Positions 53,085 through 61,283 are shown, counted from the stretch's first letter. The stretch: DNA of 61,283 bases from Corynebacterium sp. HMSC29G08 (GCF_001806875.1 NZ_KV786237.1:1-61283), one strand, 5' to 3'. Notes: generated from the letters alone by a model not told the origin. Numbers and translations: made by a program.

Positions 53085-55364
53085 TTACATTTTGTTCTTG
53101 GTCTTCGCCGTGGCTTTGGCGCTCCAGGGGTCTTCCGGCCAGGGGTGCTTGGGGTAGCGGCCACGCATGTCTTTGCGCACCTGCTGGTAGGGCCCGTCCC
53201 AGAAACTGCGCAGATCATCGGTGACCGCAAGTTCGCGTCCGGCAGGCGAGAGCAGGTGAAATAGCACGCGCACCCCGGAAACCACCGGCGAGGTGGCCAG
53301 CCCGAAGCATTCCTGCAGTTTCACGCGCACCACAGGCCGACCGGTCTCGTAGGAAATCTTCGGCCGCGACCCGCTGGGCACCGCTAGGCGCTCCGGCGCG
53401 CTTTGCTCCAGCTTGCCGGCCAGCTCCCACGGCAGGTTGCGCATCATTGCGGCCCGCATGTCGCATTTGCTTATCGACGCCCCACGCAACACCTCCCCAA
53501 CCTCAACCGCGTAATCCCCACGCGAAATATCCGGCCAGCCAGCTTGCTCGTGGAGGAAGGTGAGACGGGAAAGGAGGTCGCGTTCGTTGCTATCAAGCAG
53601 GAAGTCCTCGAAGCGGAATGATGCGGCGGCCTCTTCCAGTGCCTCGCTGGCGGCGACGGTGTTGGTTGAGGCGTTGAGGGCGACCGGCGTTGCGCTGAGC
53701 TCGATTGCGCCGATGGCTTTGACTTTGCGAAGCTGCACCTTGTCCTTATTTACATGCGCACGGTAGCCCTGCGTGATGCGCTCGGTTGGAAGCTGCGTGG
53801 CGGCAGCCGCGCGGATTACGGCGTTGTGTTTGGTGCGCTGCACCTCAGCGGCCGCGATCCACTCGGCGCCTGTCAGGTTGATCTTCGGATCCAACGTGGC
53901 GCGCGTGCCGCTGGCCAGCAAGTATTCCTCGCCCATGCGCTTGGCCACCCACTGCGGAAACGCGGTGCTGACTACCTCACCAGCAGCAACCGGCGGGCCC
54001 TTCGGCGCGAGCTTGGCCAGGCGGGTGACCTGGTTGCGCGGGGGATCCACCCGGCTTAAGTCACCGCTTAGGCCCTCCGCAATCGCCGCGACCGTGGGGG
54101 CGGCGCCGCTGCCCAACTTCAGCAGCGCGGCACCCAAACGTGGGTCCACCGGCAACGCGGCAAGTGCGCGGCCGAAGTCCGTGATCTCACCCCGGTTGTT
54201 CAGCGCGCCCAGTGCCTCTAGCGTTTCCTCCGCCTGCTGACGCGCCGCAGCTTGTGGCGAGGTCAAAAGCGGCAGGTCTGGGGAGCCCCACGCCTTCATC
54301 ATCAACACCGCTGCCGTGAGGTCACTGGTGGTGATCTCCGCGGCGATGTCTTCACGAAAGTGCTGGTAGTCAGCCTCCGAGTATGCGCGTACCACGGTGC
54401 CCGGCCCCAAACGCGCCGCACGGCCCGCGCGCTGGTTCGCGCTCGCCTTGGATGCAGACACCGTAACCAGGCCAGTCATGCCGCGGGCATCCCTGCGCGG
54501 CTCCCTTGAAAGGCCCGCGTCCACAACCTTGCGCACGCCCGGCACGGTTACAGATGATTCCGCCACGGCCGTCGAAACCACCACCGGCGCATCCCCGTAA
54601 AGCGCCTGGTCCTGCTGCTCGCTGGTCAACCGCCCGTGCAGGGGTGCGGCTGCCACCCCGTGCTTGTGCAGTGCCTCGCACACTAACTCCACCTCACGCA
54701 CCCCCGGCACAAACACCAAGGTGCGGCCCTGTGCTGTTGCTGGTTCTTTGCCAGGTCTAGCGGCCAGGGACGCCACATGTTCGTAGAACTCTTTTGTGCC
54801 TGACGCACGTCCCGCATGCGGCGCATACTGCACCTCCAACGGGTACGTTTCCGCCTGGGTTGACACCACGTGCGCGCCCATATGGTGTGCAAACGCCGTC
54901 GCGTCCAAGGTGGCGGACATGGCGGTGAGGAAGAAGTCGTCCCGAAGAATCGCCACCTCCATGCACATCGCCAACGCCAGATCCGTATCCAGCTGACGTT
55001 CGTGCACCTCATCCAAAATCACCGCGTTCACACCCCTCAGCTCCGGGTCCTTCAGCAGGCGGTTCAGCAGCACGCCGGGGGTGACAAACTCCACTAACTC
55101 ACCACGCTTGGCTTCGCCGCGGATGGCGTAGCCGGAAAGCTGCGCGTCGTCGAGAAGCGAAAGGCGCCGAAACGCCGCACGAACCGCAACCCTGCGAGGG
55201 GCCGTGACCAGCGTCTTCCCATGCGCATTCGCAACCGCCGGCGGGATCAGCGTCGTCTTACCCGTACCCGGCGGCGCCTCAACCACCAGCGGGCCCGCCT
55301 CAGGCAACTGGCCCAGCACCCCAGCCACCGGCAGGCCGCGCCCGATTTTCTCCAAGTCAAACAT
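53085..55364 (-). CDS. hrpB: ATP-dependent RNA helicase HrpB
   Basis: 759 residues. DEAH-family helicase: PPGTGKTT (about 36-43), TAPRRVAVRAAFRR (Ia), DEVHERQLDTD (motif II), MSATLDA (III), SSVTVPGVRKVVDAG and NQRAGRAARLGPG (V, VI). The HrpB-specific C-terminal domain (DRFWDGPYQQVRKDMRGRYP-like) is present. Function in bacteria is poorly defined. ATG 55364; TACCCT 8 nt upstream, interlocked with the promoter of the divergent thpR. Confidence 0.93.
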   Translation of the reverse strand: MFDLEKIGRGLPVAGVLGQLPEAGPLVVEAPPGTGKTTLIPPAVANAHGKTLVTAPRRVAVRAAFRRLSLLDDAQLSGYAIRGEAKRGELVEFVTPGVLLNRLLKDPELRGVNAVILDEVHERQLDTDLALAMCMEVAILRDDFFLTAMSATLDATAFAHHMGAHVVSTQAETYPLEVQYAPHAGRASGTKEFYEHVASLAARPGKEPATAQGRTLVFVPGVREVELVCEALHKHGVAAAPLHGRLTSEQQDQALYGDAPVVVSTAVAESSVTVPGVRKVVDAGLSREPRRDARGMTGLVTVSASKASANQRAGRAARLGPGTVVRAYSEADYQHFREDIAAEITTSDLTAAVLMMKAWGSPDLPLLTSPQAAARQQAEETLEALGALNNRGEITDFGRALAALPVDPRLGAALLKLGSGAAPTVAAIAEGLSGDLSRVDPPRNQVTRLAKLAPKGPPVAAGEVVSTAFPQWVAKRMGEEYLLASGTRATLDPKINLTGAEWIAAAEVQRTKHNAVIRAAAATQLPTERITQGYRAHVNKDKVQLRKVKAIGAIELSATPVALNASTNTVAASEALEEAAASFRFEDFLLDSNERDLLSRLTFLHEQAGWPDISRGDYAVEVGEVLRGASISKCDMRAAMMRNLPWELAGKLEQSAPERLAVPSGSRPKISYETGRPVVRVKLQECFGLATSPVVSGVRVLFHLLSPAGRELAVTDDLRSFWDGPYQQVRKDMRGRYPKHPWPEDPWSAKATAKTKNKM
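53467..53481 (-). repeat. Interspersed motif, exact site 9
   Basis: TTGCTTATCGACGCC inside hrpB; followed by CC. Confidence 0.8.
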
Positions 55365-55372
55365 TGTTTTCC

Positions 55373-55382
55373 AGGGTACCTT
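55373..55382. promoter_or_regulatory. Interlocked -10 boxes of hrpB and thpR
   Basis: AGGGTACCTT. Read on the minus strand it contains TACCCT (8 nt from the hrpB ATG); on the plus strand TACCTT (7 nt from the thpR ATG). The two boxes share the central TA. Confidence 0.6.
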
Positions 55383-55389
55383 TGAGGCC

Positions 55390-55956
55390 ATGAGACGCCT
55401 GTTCGCCGCAATCGTCCCACCAACCGAGGTCCGCGAGCACCTCATCACCGCACTCCGCCCGATCCGCGACGGCTTCGGCACCGAATCCCGCTGGACCGAC
55501 CCGGACAACTGGCACATTACGCTGGCGTTCTACGGATCCCAGCCCAACGACGCTGACCACGTCACCGACATCCTCGCCCAGGCAACCGCCTGGGCCTCGC
55601 CGTTAGAGCTGCGGCTTCGCGGCGCCGGCTGCTTCGACCGCCGCACCCTGTGGATCGGCGTCGGCGGCGACAAAGCGGAGCTGAAGACCCTCATGGCTGA
55701 CTGCCTTCTGGAGCCCGACGCCCGCGGCCGGCAGCGCGCCCACCTCACCGTCGCCCGTACCGGCACCCGTACCAGGGACTTCTGGCTTCTTGAGGACCAC
55801 GCCCACGCCCTCTCCATCTACTCCGGCCCCCGCTGGCACGTGGATGAAATCCACCTCATGGAATCCCACCTGGGCAAAGGCCGCTCCGGCGGGCCGAAGT
55901 ACGAAATCGTCGACACGTTTTATCTGCGTGGACCTGCGCGCCGCGAAGCCTCGTAG
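55390..55956 (+). CDS. thpR: RNA 2',3'-cyclic phosphodiesterase
   Basis: 188 residues. 2H phosphoesterase with its two HxT motifs, NWHITLAF (about 41) and RAHLTVAR (about 120), related to ThpR/LigT. Opens 2',3'-cyclic phosphate ends of RNA. Probably leaderless. Confidence 0.92.
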   Translation: MRRLFAAIVPPTEVREHLITALRPIRDGFGTESRWTDPDNWHITLAFYGSQPNDADHVTDILAQATAWASPLELRLRGAGCFDRRTLWIGVGGDKAELKTLMADCLLEPDARGRQRAHLTVARTGTRTRDFWLLEDHAHALSIYSGPRWHVDEIHLMESHLGKGRSGGPKYEIVDTFYLRGPARREAS

Positions 55957-56010
55957 GAGACATACCCCCTGACCTGCGTTAATCCCACGCGCCCCGCTAG
56001 CCTCATTGCA

Positions 56011-56037
56011 AACAAAGCGATTTGTTACGGATGTGAC
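56011..56037 (+). promoter_or_regulatory. Conserved 27-bp box, copy 2
   Basis: AACAAAGCGATTTGTTACGG then ATGTGAC; 25 of 27 bases equal copy 1 at 19561. Here TGTTACGGA-TGTGACGAA is a clear 9-bp direct repeat. Confidence 0.65.
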
Positions 56038-56055
56038 GAACCCGACCTGGGCTTT

Positions 56056-56080
56056 TGTAAACGAGGCCCCCTCGTTTACA
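56056..56080. repeat. Dyad following box copy 2
   Basis: TGTAAACGAG-gcccc-CTCGTTTACA, perfect 10-bp arms, 18 bp after the box; occupies the same place as the palindrome at 19605 but has unrelated sequence. Confidence 0.8.
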
Positions 56081-56200
56081 GGATTACGACTGATCGCCTG
56101 CCTTCAGCTCGAACAACAATTTCGAACATCTGCTGGCGTGTTACCCCAGTGTGCAACAATGGGCACAGCGAACCAACAAGAACATTTCCAAGGAGGGATT

Positions 56201-56389
56201 ATGTCTACGCCGATTATTCGCCGACTCACGGTTGAGGAGGCTAAGCAGGAGCTACATAATCTCGAGCAGCAGGTAGAAGGTGGAATCGAGGCGTTCGAGG
56301 AGCGTGCCCACTCGTACGATTTATCACCTACCGAGCAGGGCGTATGGCAGCGCATTTCGGAACTACGGTGGCTTCTTGGGAAGCATTGA
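56201..56389 (+). CDS. 62-residue protein, first gene of an unknown two-gene module
   Basis: Strong ribosome site AAGGAGGGATT before ATG 56201. Begins MSTPIIRRLTVEEAKQELHN and ends VWQRISELRWLLGKH; all helical, acidic, no membrane part. It resembles small helical partners (antitoxin or adaptor style), but I cannot assign it. Overlaps the following open frame by 14 bp if that starts at TTG 56376. Confidence 0.75.
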   Translation: MSTPIIRRLTVEEAKQELHNLEQQVEGGIEAFEERAHSYDLSPTEQGVWQRISELRWLLGKH

Positions 56390-57149
56390 TAGTAACGCTG
56401 ACGCGCTGACGCAGCAGATCGAAGCGTTCAACGAAGAACTCAGTGATGCTGTTGAAGCGTTCACTGGGTCTTCGTTCGTTTTTGAATACAGTCTGCTGCA
56501 CCAGGGTGATGGAGATATCGCTTCGATTCGCTTGTCGCAATCTGAAGGAAAGCAGGGGATAATTCCGCTCTTTTCCCAAGGCAAGAAAGTGTTGGGCGTA
56601 GTTCCTGAATATCGCTGTTCATGGGACAGCGGAGGAAACTATTTGGCGGTTGAATCATCGAAGTTTGCGGTTTATCCGTATGGCAAGACAGAAACCGAGC
56701 CGCTTTTTCGTATTGAATATGTGAAGGACCAGAATCCGAATCAGCCGAGTTCGCATATTCATGTTCATGCGCACAGGGATGAATTCACGCACTTGCTTGG
56801 TTTTGCTGCAAAGCTGAACCCTGAAAGAAGTAACCAGGTGAAGAGGTACTTTGAGGGGACGTCGAGAGTTTCGCAGTTTCACTTTCCAACGGGAGGGCAC
56901 CGTTTCCGTCCATGCCTGGAAGAAGTATTTGAGGTTCTTCGGGTGGCGTTTGTGTTGGATGTAGATAACGGCCGGTGGCAGGAGCAGTTGAGGACCGCGC
57001 GGTTGCGCTGGCGGAAGATCCAGACGGCGGCTGTGGTGCGTGATGATCCGCGTGAAGCTTTAAGGGTTTTGGTCGAAGATTTCAAAATGCCCTGGCCAGA
57101 GGGGTGGGAATGCCCCGAGCCGAATTTGGATAAGATCACGCGCTCCTGA
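56376..57149 (+). CDS. 257-residue protein, second gene of an unknown two-gene module
   Basis: Start uncertain: TTG 56376 is suggested by coupling to the previous stop, though an in-frame ATG exists at 56280 inside that gene. Mixed alpha/beta soluble protein. Notable are SSHIHVHAHRDEFTHLLGFA, a His-rich strand, and the segment FHFPTGGHRFRPCLEEVFEVL, which I associate from memory with actinobacterial hypothetical proteins preceded by a small gene. No catalytic family assigned. The G+C content appears lower than in neighbouring genes, which may point to transfer. Confidence 0.65.
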   Translation: MGSIDSNADALTQQIEAFNEELSDAVEAFTGSSFVFEYSLLHQGDGDIASIRLSQSEGKQGIIPLFSQGKKVLGVVPEYRCSWDSGGNYLAVESSKFAVYPYGKTETEPLFRIEYVKDQNPNQPSSHIHVHAHRDEFTHLLGFAAKLNPERSNQVKRYFEGTSRVSQFHFPTGGHRFRPCLEEVFEVLRVAFVLDVDNGRWQEQLRTARLRWRKIQTAAVVRDDPREALRVLVEDFKMPWPEGWECPEPNLDKITRS

Positions 57150-57166
57150 AACCCCAACTAGGTCCC

Positions 57167-57835
57167 ATGCTTTTCGACGCCCTCCCGCGCACCCCCTCCA
57201 ACCCACTCCCAGGAGTGGTACACCTGCCGAACTTCCTCAACGTCGAAGAGCAAGCCGCACTGGTCACCCAGGCGCGAGACATTGCTCACCGGGTGAAAGG
57301 TACGCCGGTGGCGATGCGGCGCCCGCGTGTGGGGCAGGGGCAGATGGCGGCGTGGTTGTTGTCGTTGGGGTGGTTTTGGCAGACGCAGCCCTACCGGCTT
57401 GTGCGGGAGGTGGACGGCCACCCGGTGCCGGAAGTACCCGCAAACTACCAGGTCATAGCCAACAACATCATGAACCAAGCACGCGAAATCGACCCGTTGG
57501 TGGGTCCCACGCCGACAGTGGAGACCGCACTGGTGAACTTCTACCCGCCGGGCGCAGGCATGGGCCTGCACGTTGACGCGGAGGAGGAATCCGACAACGC
57601 GGTGGTCAGCCTCTCCATCGGGGAGGAAACGATCTTTCGCATTCAAAACCCCGGAAGTGCCGAAAGCACACACCAAACGGACCTGCTGCTGATGTCCGGG
57701 GACGCGTTGGTGTTTGGCGGTCCGGCAAGGAGGGCATATCACGGGGTGAAGGCGCCGCGCGAAGCCACCGGGCCCAAAACCACGGGTCTGAACGAGGGAC
57801 GGATAAACATCACAATGCGCCAAGTACACCGGTAA
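57167..57835 (+). CDS. alkB: AlkB-like 2OG-Fe(II) dioxygenase
   Basis: 222 residues. Iron ligands: His and Asp in GLHVDAEE, His in AYHGVK; 2-oxoglutarate Arg in RINITMRQV. NFYPPGAGMGLH is the AlkB-type substrate-lid region. Direct reversal of alkylation damage in DNA or RNA. ATG 57167 falls inside a one-mismatch copy of the interspersed 15-bp motif. Confidence 0.92.
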   Translation: MLFDALPRTPSNPLPGVVHLPNFLNVEEQAALVTQARDIAHRVKGTPVAMRRPRVGQGQMAAWLLSLGWFWQTQPYRLVREVDGHPVPEVPANYQVIANNIMNQAREIDPLVGPTPTVETALVNFYPPGAGMGLHVDAEEESDNAVVSLSIGEETIFRIQNPGSAESTHQTDLLLMSGDALVFGGPARRAYHGVKAPREATGPKTTGLNEGRINITMRQVHR

Positions 57836-57844
57836 CCTGTGCGC

Positions 57845-58549
57845 ATGGACAAAAAAGTTGCTGTAGTTACTGGCGGCTCGGCCGGTATTGGTGAGGCCGC
57901 GTGTCGTGCGTTGGCGGCCGATGGTTGGCACGTGATTGTGGCGGCGCGCCGGGTGGAGCGTTGCCGCGGCATCGCTGATGAGATTGGCGGCGAGGCATTG
58001 GAGTTAGACGTCACGGATGAGGCGAGCGTGGACAAGTTGGCGAAGCTCCCGCGGGTAGACCTTCTTGTTAACAATGCTGGTGGGGCGAAAGAGCTTGATT
58101 TGCTTCGGGACGCGAACGCGAACGACTGGCAGTGGATGTTCGACACCAACGTCATGGGCACCATGCGCGTCACCCAGGCCCTGTACCCGCAGCTCAAGGC
58201 CGCAAAAGGTTTGGTTATCAACATCGGCTCCGTGGCGGCGACGGATGCGTACAAAGGCGGCAGCGGCTACAACGCGGCGAAGTTCGGGTTGCGCGGGTTG
58301 ACCAGGGCATTTCGCAGAGAAGAGGCGCCCGACATCCGCATCTGCGAGATCGACCCGGGCCGCGTGAAAACGGACTTCTCGCTCAACCGTTTCCACGGCG
58401 ATGCGCAGCGTGCCGCCCAGGTGTACGAGGGCAAACTGAACCTGACCGCGGAGGACATTGCGGAGGCGATCCGTTGGGTGGCATCGCTGCCGGTGCACGT
58501 GAACATTGACACGATGAGCATCATGCCTGCTGACCAGGCAGAACGTTAG
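57845..58549 (+). CDS. SDR-family NAD(P)-dependent oxidoreductase
   Basis: 234 residues. TGGSAGIGEAACRAL cofactor motif (10-24), NNAGG, and active-site Ser in INIGSVAA with YNAAKFG (Tyr-Lys). Similar to serine/3-hydroxy acid dehydrogenases (YdfG type), substrate not proven. TAACCT 6 nt before ATG 57845. Confidence 0.92.
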   Translation: MDKKVAVVTGGSAGIGEAACRALAADGWHVIVAARRVERCRGIADEIGGEALELDVTDEASVDKLAKLPRVDLLVNNAGGAKELDLLRDANANDWQWMFDTNVMGTMRVTQALYPQLKAAKGLVINIGSVAATDAYKGGSGYNAAKFGLRGLTRAFRREEAPDIRICEIDPGRVKTDFSLNRFHGDAQRAAQVYEGKLNLTAEDIAEAIRWVASLPVHVNIDTMSIMPADQAER

Positions 58550-59203
58550 GTGACTGGGTCGGCGTTCGCGGCGCTGCTTGGCGTGTGGTTTGCCGCGATT
58601 GTTAGCCCTGGTCCAGACACGTTTCAGATCATCCGCATCGGCTCGCGTGACCGTGCGGCCGGAGTGTGGGCTGCCGCGGGTATCACGCTTGGCAACGCAT
58701 TTTGGATCATCGGCTCGCTGCTCGGGTTGTCGGCCCTGGTGCAGACGGTGCCGCAGATTTTGACGGTGCTGCAGATCGTCGGCGGCGGCTACTTGCTCTA
58801 CATGGGTCTTGGGGCGTTGCGGGGTGGGGTGAAGGCGCGCGTCGGTAAGCAAAAAAGCCCTGATGCGGTCGAACCTGCCGCGCGAGCCATGTCCACCGCC
58901 AAGGCGTTCGGCGTGGGTGTGGCCACGAACCTGTCCAACCCGAAGGCGATCCTGTTCTTCGGCGCGATCTTCGCCCAGTTCATCCGCCCCGGCATGGGGT
59001 GGCAATGGATGGTGGCAATTGCGGCGACGCTGATTATCACCGGGCTTTTGTGGTTCGTCGGGTTTGCGCTGGCAGTGCGCGCCCTGGCGAGGCCAATCCT
59101 GCAGCATGGTTGGGCAATTGACCTGGTTACCGGCCTGATCTTCATCGCTATCGCGGTGTGGATGCTCATCGAGGGGCTCGCCGGTCTGCCCATGCTGTTC
59201 TAA
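58550..59203 (+). CDS. LysE-family exporter
   Basis: 217 residues, about six helices. SPGPDTFQIIRIGSRDRAAGVWAAAGITLGN and LSNPKAILFFGAIFAQF are the LysE/RhtB signatures. Exports amino acids or small metabolites. The GTG start directly follows the SDR stop, so the two are one operon. Confidence 0.92.
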   Translation: MTGSAFAALLGVWFAAIVSPGPDTFQIIRIGSRDRAAGVWAAAGITLGNAFWIIGSLLGLSALVQTVPQILTVLQIVGGGYLLYMGLGALRGGVKARVGKQKSPDAVEPAARAMSTAKAFGVGVATNLSNPKAILFFGAIFAQFIRPGMGWQWMVAIAATLIITGLLWFVGFALAVRALARPILQHGWAIDLVTGLIFIAIAVWMLIEGLAGLPMLF

Positions 59204-59235
59204 ACTCCGCACCAATCTGGCTTATGCTTGGCCGC

Positions 59236-59523
59236 ATGCATGTTGAGGTGCCTATCAGCGGCGACACGATCAAACTGGGCCAGCTGCTCAAGCTGGCTAA
59301 CCTGGCGGAATCCGGCGGCCAGGCCAAAGAAATGATTGAGGCCGGGGAGGTGACGGTCAACGGCGAGGTGGTCACAAGCAGGGGCTTTCTGCTTCACGAC
59401 GCTGACGTCATCTCCACCCCCCACACCACCATCGTCATCACCACAAACGGTAGCGATGACGATTACTTTGATGAGCGCACCGCCAACGATGATTTCGATC
59501 CGGAGAAGTGGAGGAATCTCTAA
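59236..59523 (+). CDS. S4-domain RNA-binding protein
   Basis: 95 residues. S4 fold: IKLGQLLKLANLAESGGQAKEMIEAGEVTVNG, like YbcJ/YaaA-type proteins. The tail is acidic (DDDYFDERTANDDFD). TATGCT 7 nt before ATG 59236 suggests a leaderless start. Stop overlaps the next start by one base. Confidence 0.88.
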   Translation: MHVEVPISGDTIKLGQLLKLANLAESGGQAKEMIEAGEVTVNGEVVTSRGFLLHDADVISTPHTTIVITTNGSDDDYFDERTANDDFDPEKWRNL

Positions 59524-60296
59524 TGCCCGCATTTGAAGCCGTACCCGGAATGCCGTACTGGCAGGACCTGGTGACCAACGAGCCGCAAAAGTCCGCCTAC
59601 TTTTACACCAAGGTGCTGGGTTGGGACGTTTCTGGTGGTGACTACCGCGTAGCCCGGATGCACGGGCTGCCGGTGGCGGGCATTGTCAGCACCGGCGCAA
59701 AGGAAGCGCTGAACGAATGGGTGCCGTACTTCCTCAGCGTTGATGTGGCGGGGGATGCAAAGCGTGTGGAAAAGCTTGGCGGCCAAGTGCTTGCCACCGC
59801 AGAGGTGGATCTGGGCACCCTTACCGTATGCGCCGACCCGTTTGACGGCTACTTTGGTTTGATCCAGCCGGCGGGGGAGGACCGCTTCGTTGCCGCTGGT
59901 GAACCGGGCGTGCCGGTGTGGTACGTCTACGGTGGTCCCGAGGTTGCGGCGGTTGATTTCTACGCCGAGCTCTTCGATTGGGAAGTGCGCAAGGTTGACG
60001 ACGAATACATTGCCCTCCAGGACGGCGCACCGTTTTTGAGCATGGAGATCGGCCTGGTGCCTGAGTTGGCGCTGTGGCAGGTTTACTTCGGTGTGGAGGA
60101 TCTTTCCGCGGCGGTGAATGCCGCAAAGATGTTCGGCGCGAAATACCTGACGGAACCTGAGCTCACTTCGTTTGGCCTGGTCAGCTACCAGGAGGATGCC
60201 ACGGGAGCCGGCGTGTACTTCTGTGAGGTAGAGATGCCTGTGTTTGAAGATGCCTCCGAGTCCGATTCAATCCTGCACCTAGACCGCGAAGCGTAA
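59523..60296 (+). CDS. VOC-family (glyoxalase/bleomycin resistance-like) protein
   Basis: 257 residues with two VOC modules (about 10-120 and 135-245), each with FYTKVLGWDV- or FYAELFDWEV-like signatures. Could be a dioxygenase, isomerase or binding protein; no substrate hint. GGAGG upstream of ATG 59523, inside the S4 gene end. Confidence 0.88.
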   Translation: MPAFEAVPGMPYWQDLVTNEPQKSAYFYTKVLGWDVSGGDYRVARMHGLPVAGIVSTGAKEALNEWVPYFLSVDVAGDAKRVEKLGGQVLATAEVDLGTLTVCADPFDGYFGLIQPAGEDRFVAAGEPGVPVWYVYGGPEVAAVDFYAELFDWEVRKVDDEYIALQDGAPFLSMEIGLVPELALWQVYFGVEDLSAAVNAAKMFGAKYLTEPELTSFGLVSYQEDATGAGVYFCEVEMPVFEDASESDSILHLDREA

Positions 60297-60314
60297 GGCC
60301 CAGAGGCATACGAG

Positions 60315-61079
60315 ATGAAACTGCGGGTTGTTGCGGGGGCGCTTGCGTGCGCGCTGGCGTTGTCGTCTGTCGTTGCTGCGCCGACGCAGGCGTACCACGT
60401 GGATCCGTCGTACTTGCGTGACCGCACGGCGTTGGCCGTGGTGCACCCGGACGGGCGGATCTCAATGTCCGCCAACGCCGAGGAACCACGCCCAGCATTG
60501 AGCCTGGCCAAGCTCTACCTGGCGTACTACGTGCTGTACAACGGCACAGCCGAGGAAAAGTCCCAGATCCCGGAGATGGTGGCCACCTCCTCAGACCTCA
60601 TCGCCAGCCAGTTAGACCAGAAGTACCCAGAGGCAATCGAACAGATCGCGAAAGACTTCGACCTGAAAGCCACCGTGCGCAGTGGCTATTGGGGACAGAC
60701 GCAGACTTCTGCCCGCGACGTTGCCACGTTCATCTCCTCCATCGTGTGGGACCCGAAGGCGAAACCCCTATTCGCGGGCATGAAGGACCAAAGCGCGGTG
60801 GCTGCCGACGGCTTCATCCAAGGCTTCGGCACCGCCCGCATGAACAACGTGAAGGGATCCAAGATGGGCTGGACCGATGATCGCGCCAGCGCCACCGGCA
60901 GCGTCTCGTGGGGCGAGATTGGCGACGAAACCTGGGCCGTCGCAGCACTGACCTACGGCACGGCTTATGAAAACACCGTGGATGTGCGCCACGGCATCAA
61001 CCAAGTGGAGGACACCCCAGCCAAAGACAAGACTGCGGCGAAAGAAACGGCTGCGGCGAAGAAGTCGAAGCGCCGCTAG
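60315..61079 (+). CDS. Secreted serine hydrolase (beta-lactamase/PBP-like fold)
   Basis: 254 residues. Signal peptide (to about 26, APTQA). SxxK motif in LSLAKLYLAYYVL (Ser about 63) and downstream KGSKMGWT in the place of the KTG box. The SxN element is not obvious. The last ~25 residues are Lys/Ala-rich (KETAAAKKSKRR), perhaps for wall binding. Activity as carboxypeptidase or beta-lactamase unproven. Confidence 0.8.
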   Translation: MKLRVVAGALACALALSSVVAAPTQAYHVDPSYLRDRTALAVVHPDGRISMSANAEEPRPALSLAKLYLAYYVLYNGTAEEKSQIPEMVATSSDLIASQLDQKYPEAIEQIAKDFDLKATVRSGYWGQTQTSARDVATFISSIVWDPKAKPLFAGMKDQSAVAADGFIQGFGTARMNNVKGSKMGWTDDRASATGSVSWGEIGDETWAVAALTYGTAYENTVDVRHGINQVEDTPAKDKTAAKETAAAKKSKRR

Positions 61080-61152
61080 TGTTCAAGCCCCGCGACTAAC
61101 GGTGCACTCCTCATGGCACACACCTACCTTTCCAACCAGCAGTGCTGACTGT

Positions 61153-61283
61153 TTAACGACGTTTGGCTTCCTCCGCTTCCATATATTCCGAGAAAACGCG
61201 GCAGGCTTGTTGGTATTCTTCCTCAGCGGTCAGCTTGCCGGGCTGGGTCTTAAGGTGTCGTGGGTTGAGCACGGCTTCATAAT
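61153..61283 (-). CDS. C-terminus of an unidentified protein (5' part outside window)
   Basis: Open minus-strand frame from the window edge to TAA at 61153-61155, 42 residues visible: YEAVLNPRHLKTQPGKLTAE and a helical, charged end with CRVFSEYMEAEEAKRR. Not enough to name the family. Convergent with the serine hydrolase gene. Confidence 0.55.
   Translation of the reverse strand, partial: YEAVLNPRHLKTQPGKLTAEEEYQQACRVFSEYMEAEEAKRR

Overview
This is a stretch of a Corynebacterium-type chromosome, probably near the replication origin. The evidence is gyrA followed by a DUF3566 membrane protein, tRNA-Ile and tRNA-Ala; the conserved fhaA-fhaB-pstP-rodA-pbpA-pknA-pknB growth and division cluster with crgA beside it; metF-metE; and many genes whose only promoter signal is a TAnnnT box 5-8 nt before the start codon, as in leaderless actinobacterial transcripts. 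I see no rRNA, prophage, transposase or CRISPR array.

Layout. 1-2230 (minus): a Rib-repeat surface protein cut by the window edge, then a small RHH antitoxin/Doc-like pair with a damaged Fic motif. 2282-5488: gyrA, its membrane partner and two tRNAs. 5571-10379: a scarred region in which a fragment of aspT, a broken dnaX and a third broken gene surround an intact two-component system and an FtsX-type ABC exporter. 10390-14432: a YhgE/Pip membrane protein with an ABC-like partner that lacks a normal P-loop, a TetR regulator and an unknown membrane protein. 14708-19517: metF-metE and a SulP transporter. 19661-21204: cyclophilin, rhomboid, a dense DnaA-box array and crgA. 21274-30499: the Ser/Thr kinase, phosphatase, FHA, RodA and PBP operon. 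30733-44777: tRNA-Leu, a 51-residue membrane protein, an MFS exporter with a three-domain glutaminase, an AAA ATPase, a GH13 enzyme, a secreted protein, divergent M20 peptidase and AMP nucleosidase, a DUF559-like nuclease, a shrunken sirtuin, and a chain of overlapping envelope genes. 44785-61283: a ROK regulator, a DUF885 peptidase, transporters, a RloA-RloB (AbiL-like) defence pair, an amino-acid antiporter, hrpB, thpR, an unknown two-gene module, AlkB, SDR, LysE, S4 and VOC proteins, a secreted serine hydrolase and the tail of one more gene.

Signals no gene list explains. (1) A 15-bp motif, GGCGTCG-NN-AAGCAA, occurs exactly nine times on both strands, with at least nine further sites one mismatch away, almost always inside unrelated genes. 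(2) A 27-bp box followed 17-18 bp later by a dyad of unrelated sequence occurs before both the cyclophilin gene and the unknown module at 56201. (3) Long inverted-repeat elements with 26-27 bp arms occur at 5571, 30896, 36995 and 40579; the last two are near-identical 116-bp copies. (4) Five of six DnaA-box-like sites at 20862-20928 sit on a strict 12-bp step. (5) Three 23-bp tandem repeats end exactly at the start codon of the AAA ATPase.

All product names rest on reading translated sequence and recalled family features; no database search was possible.
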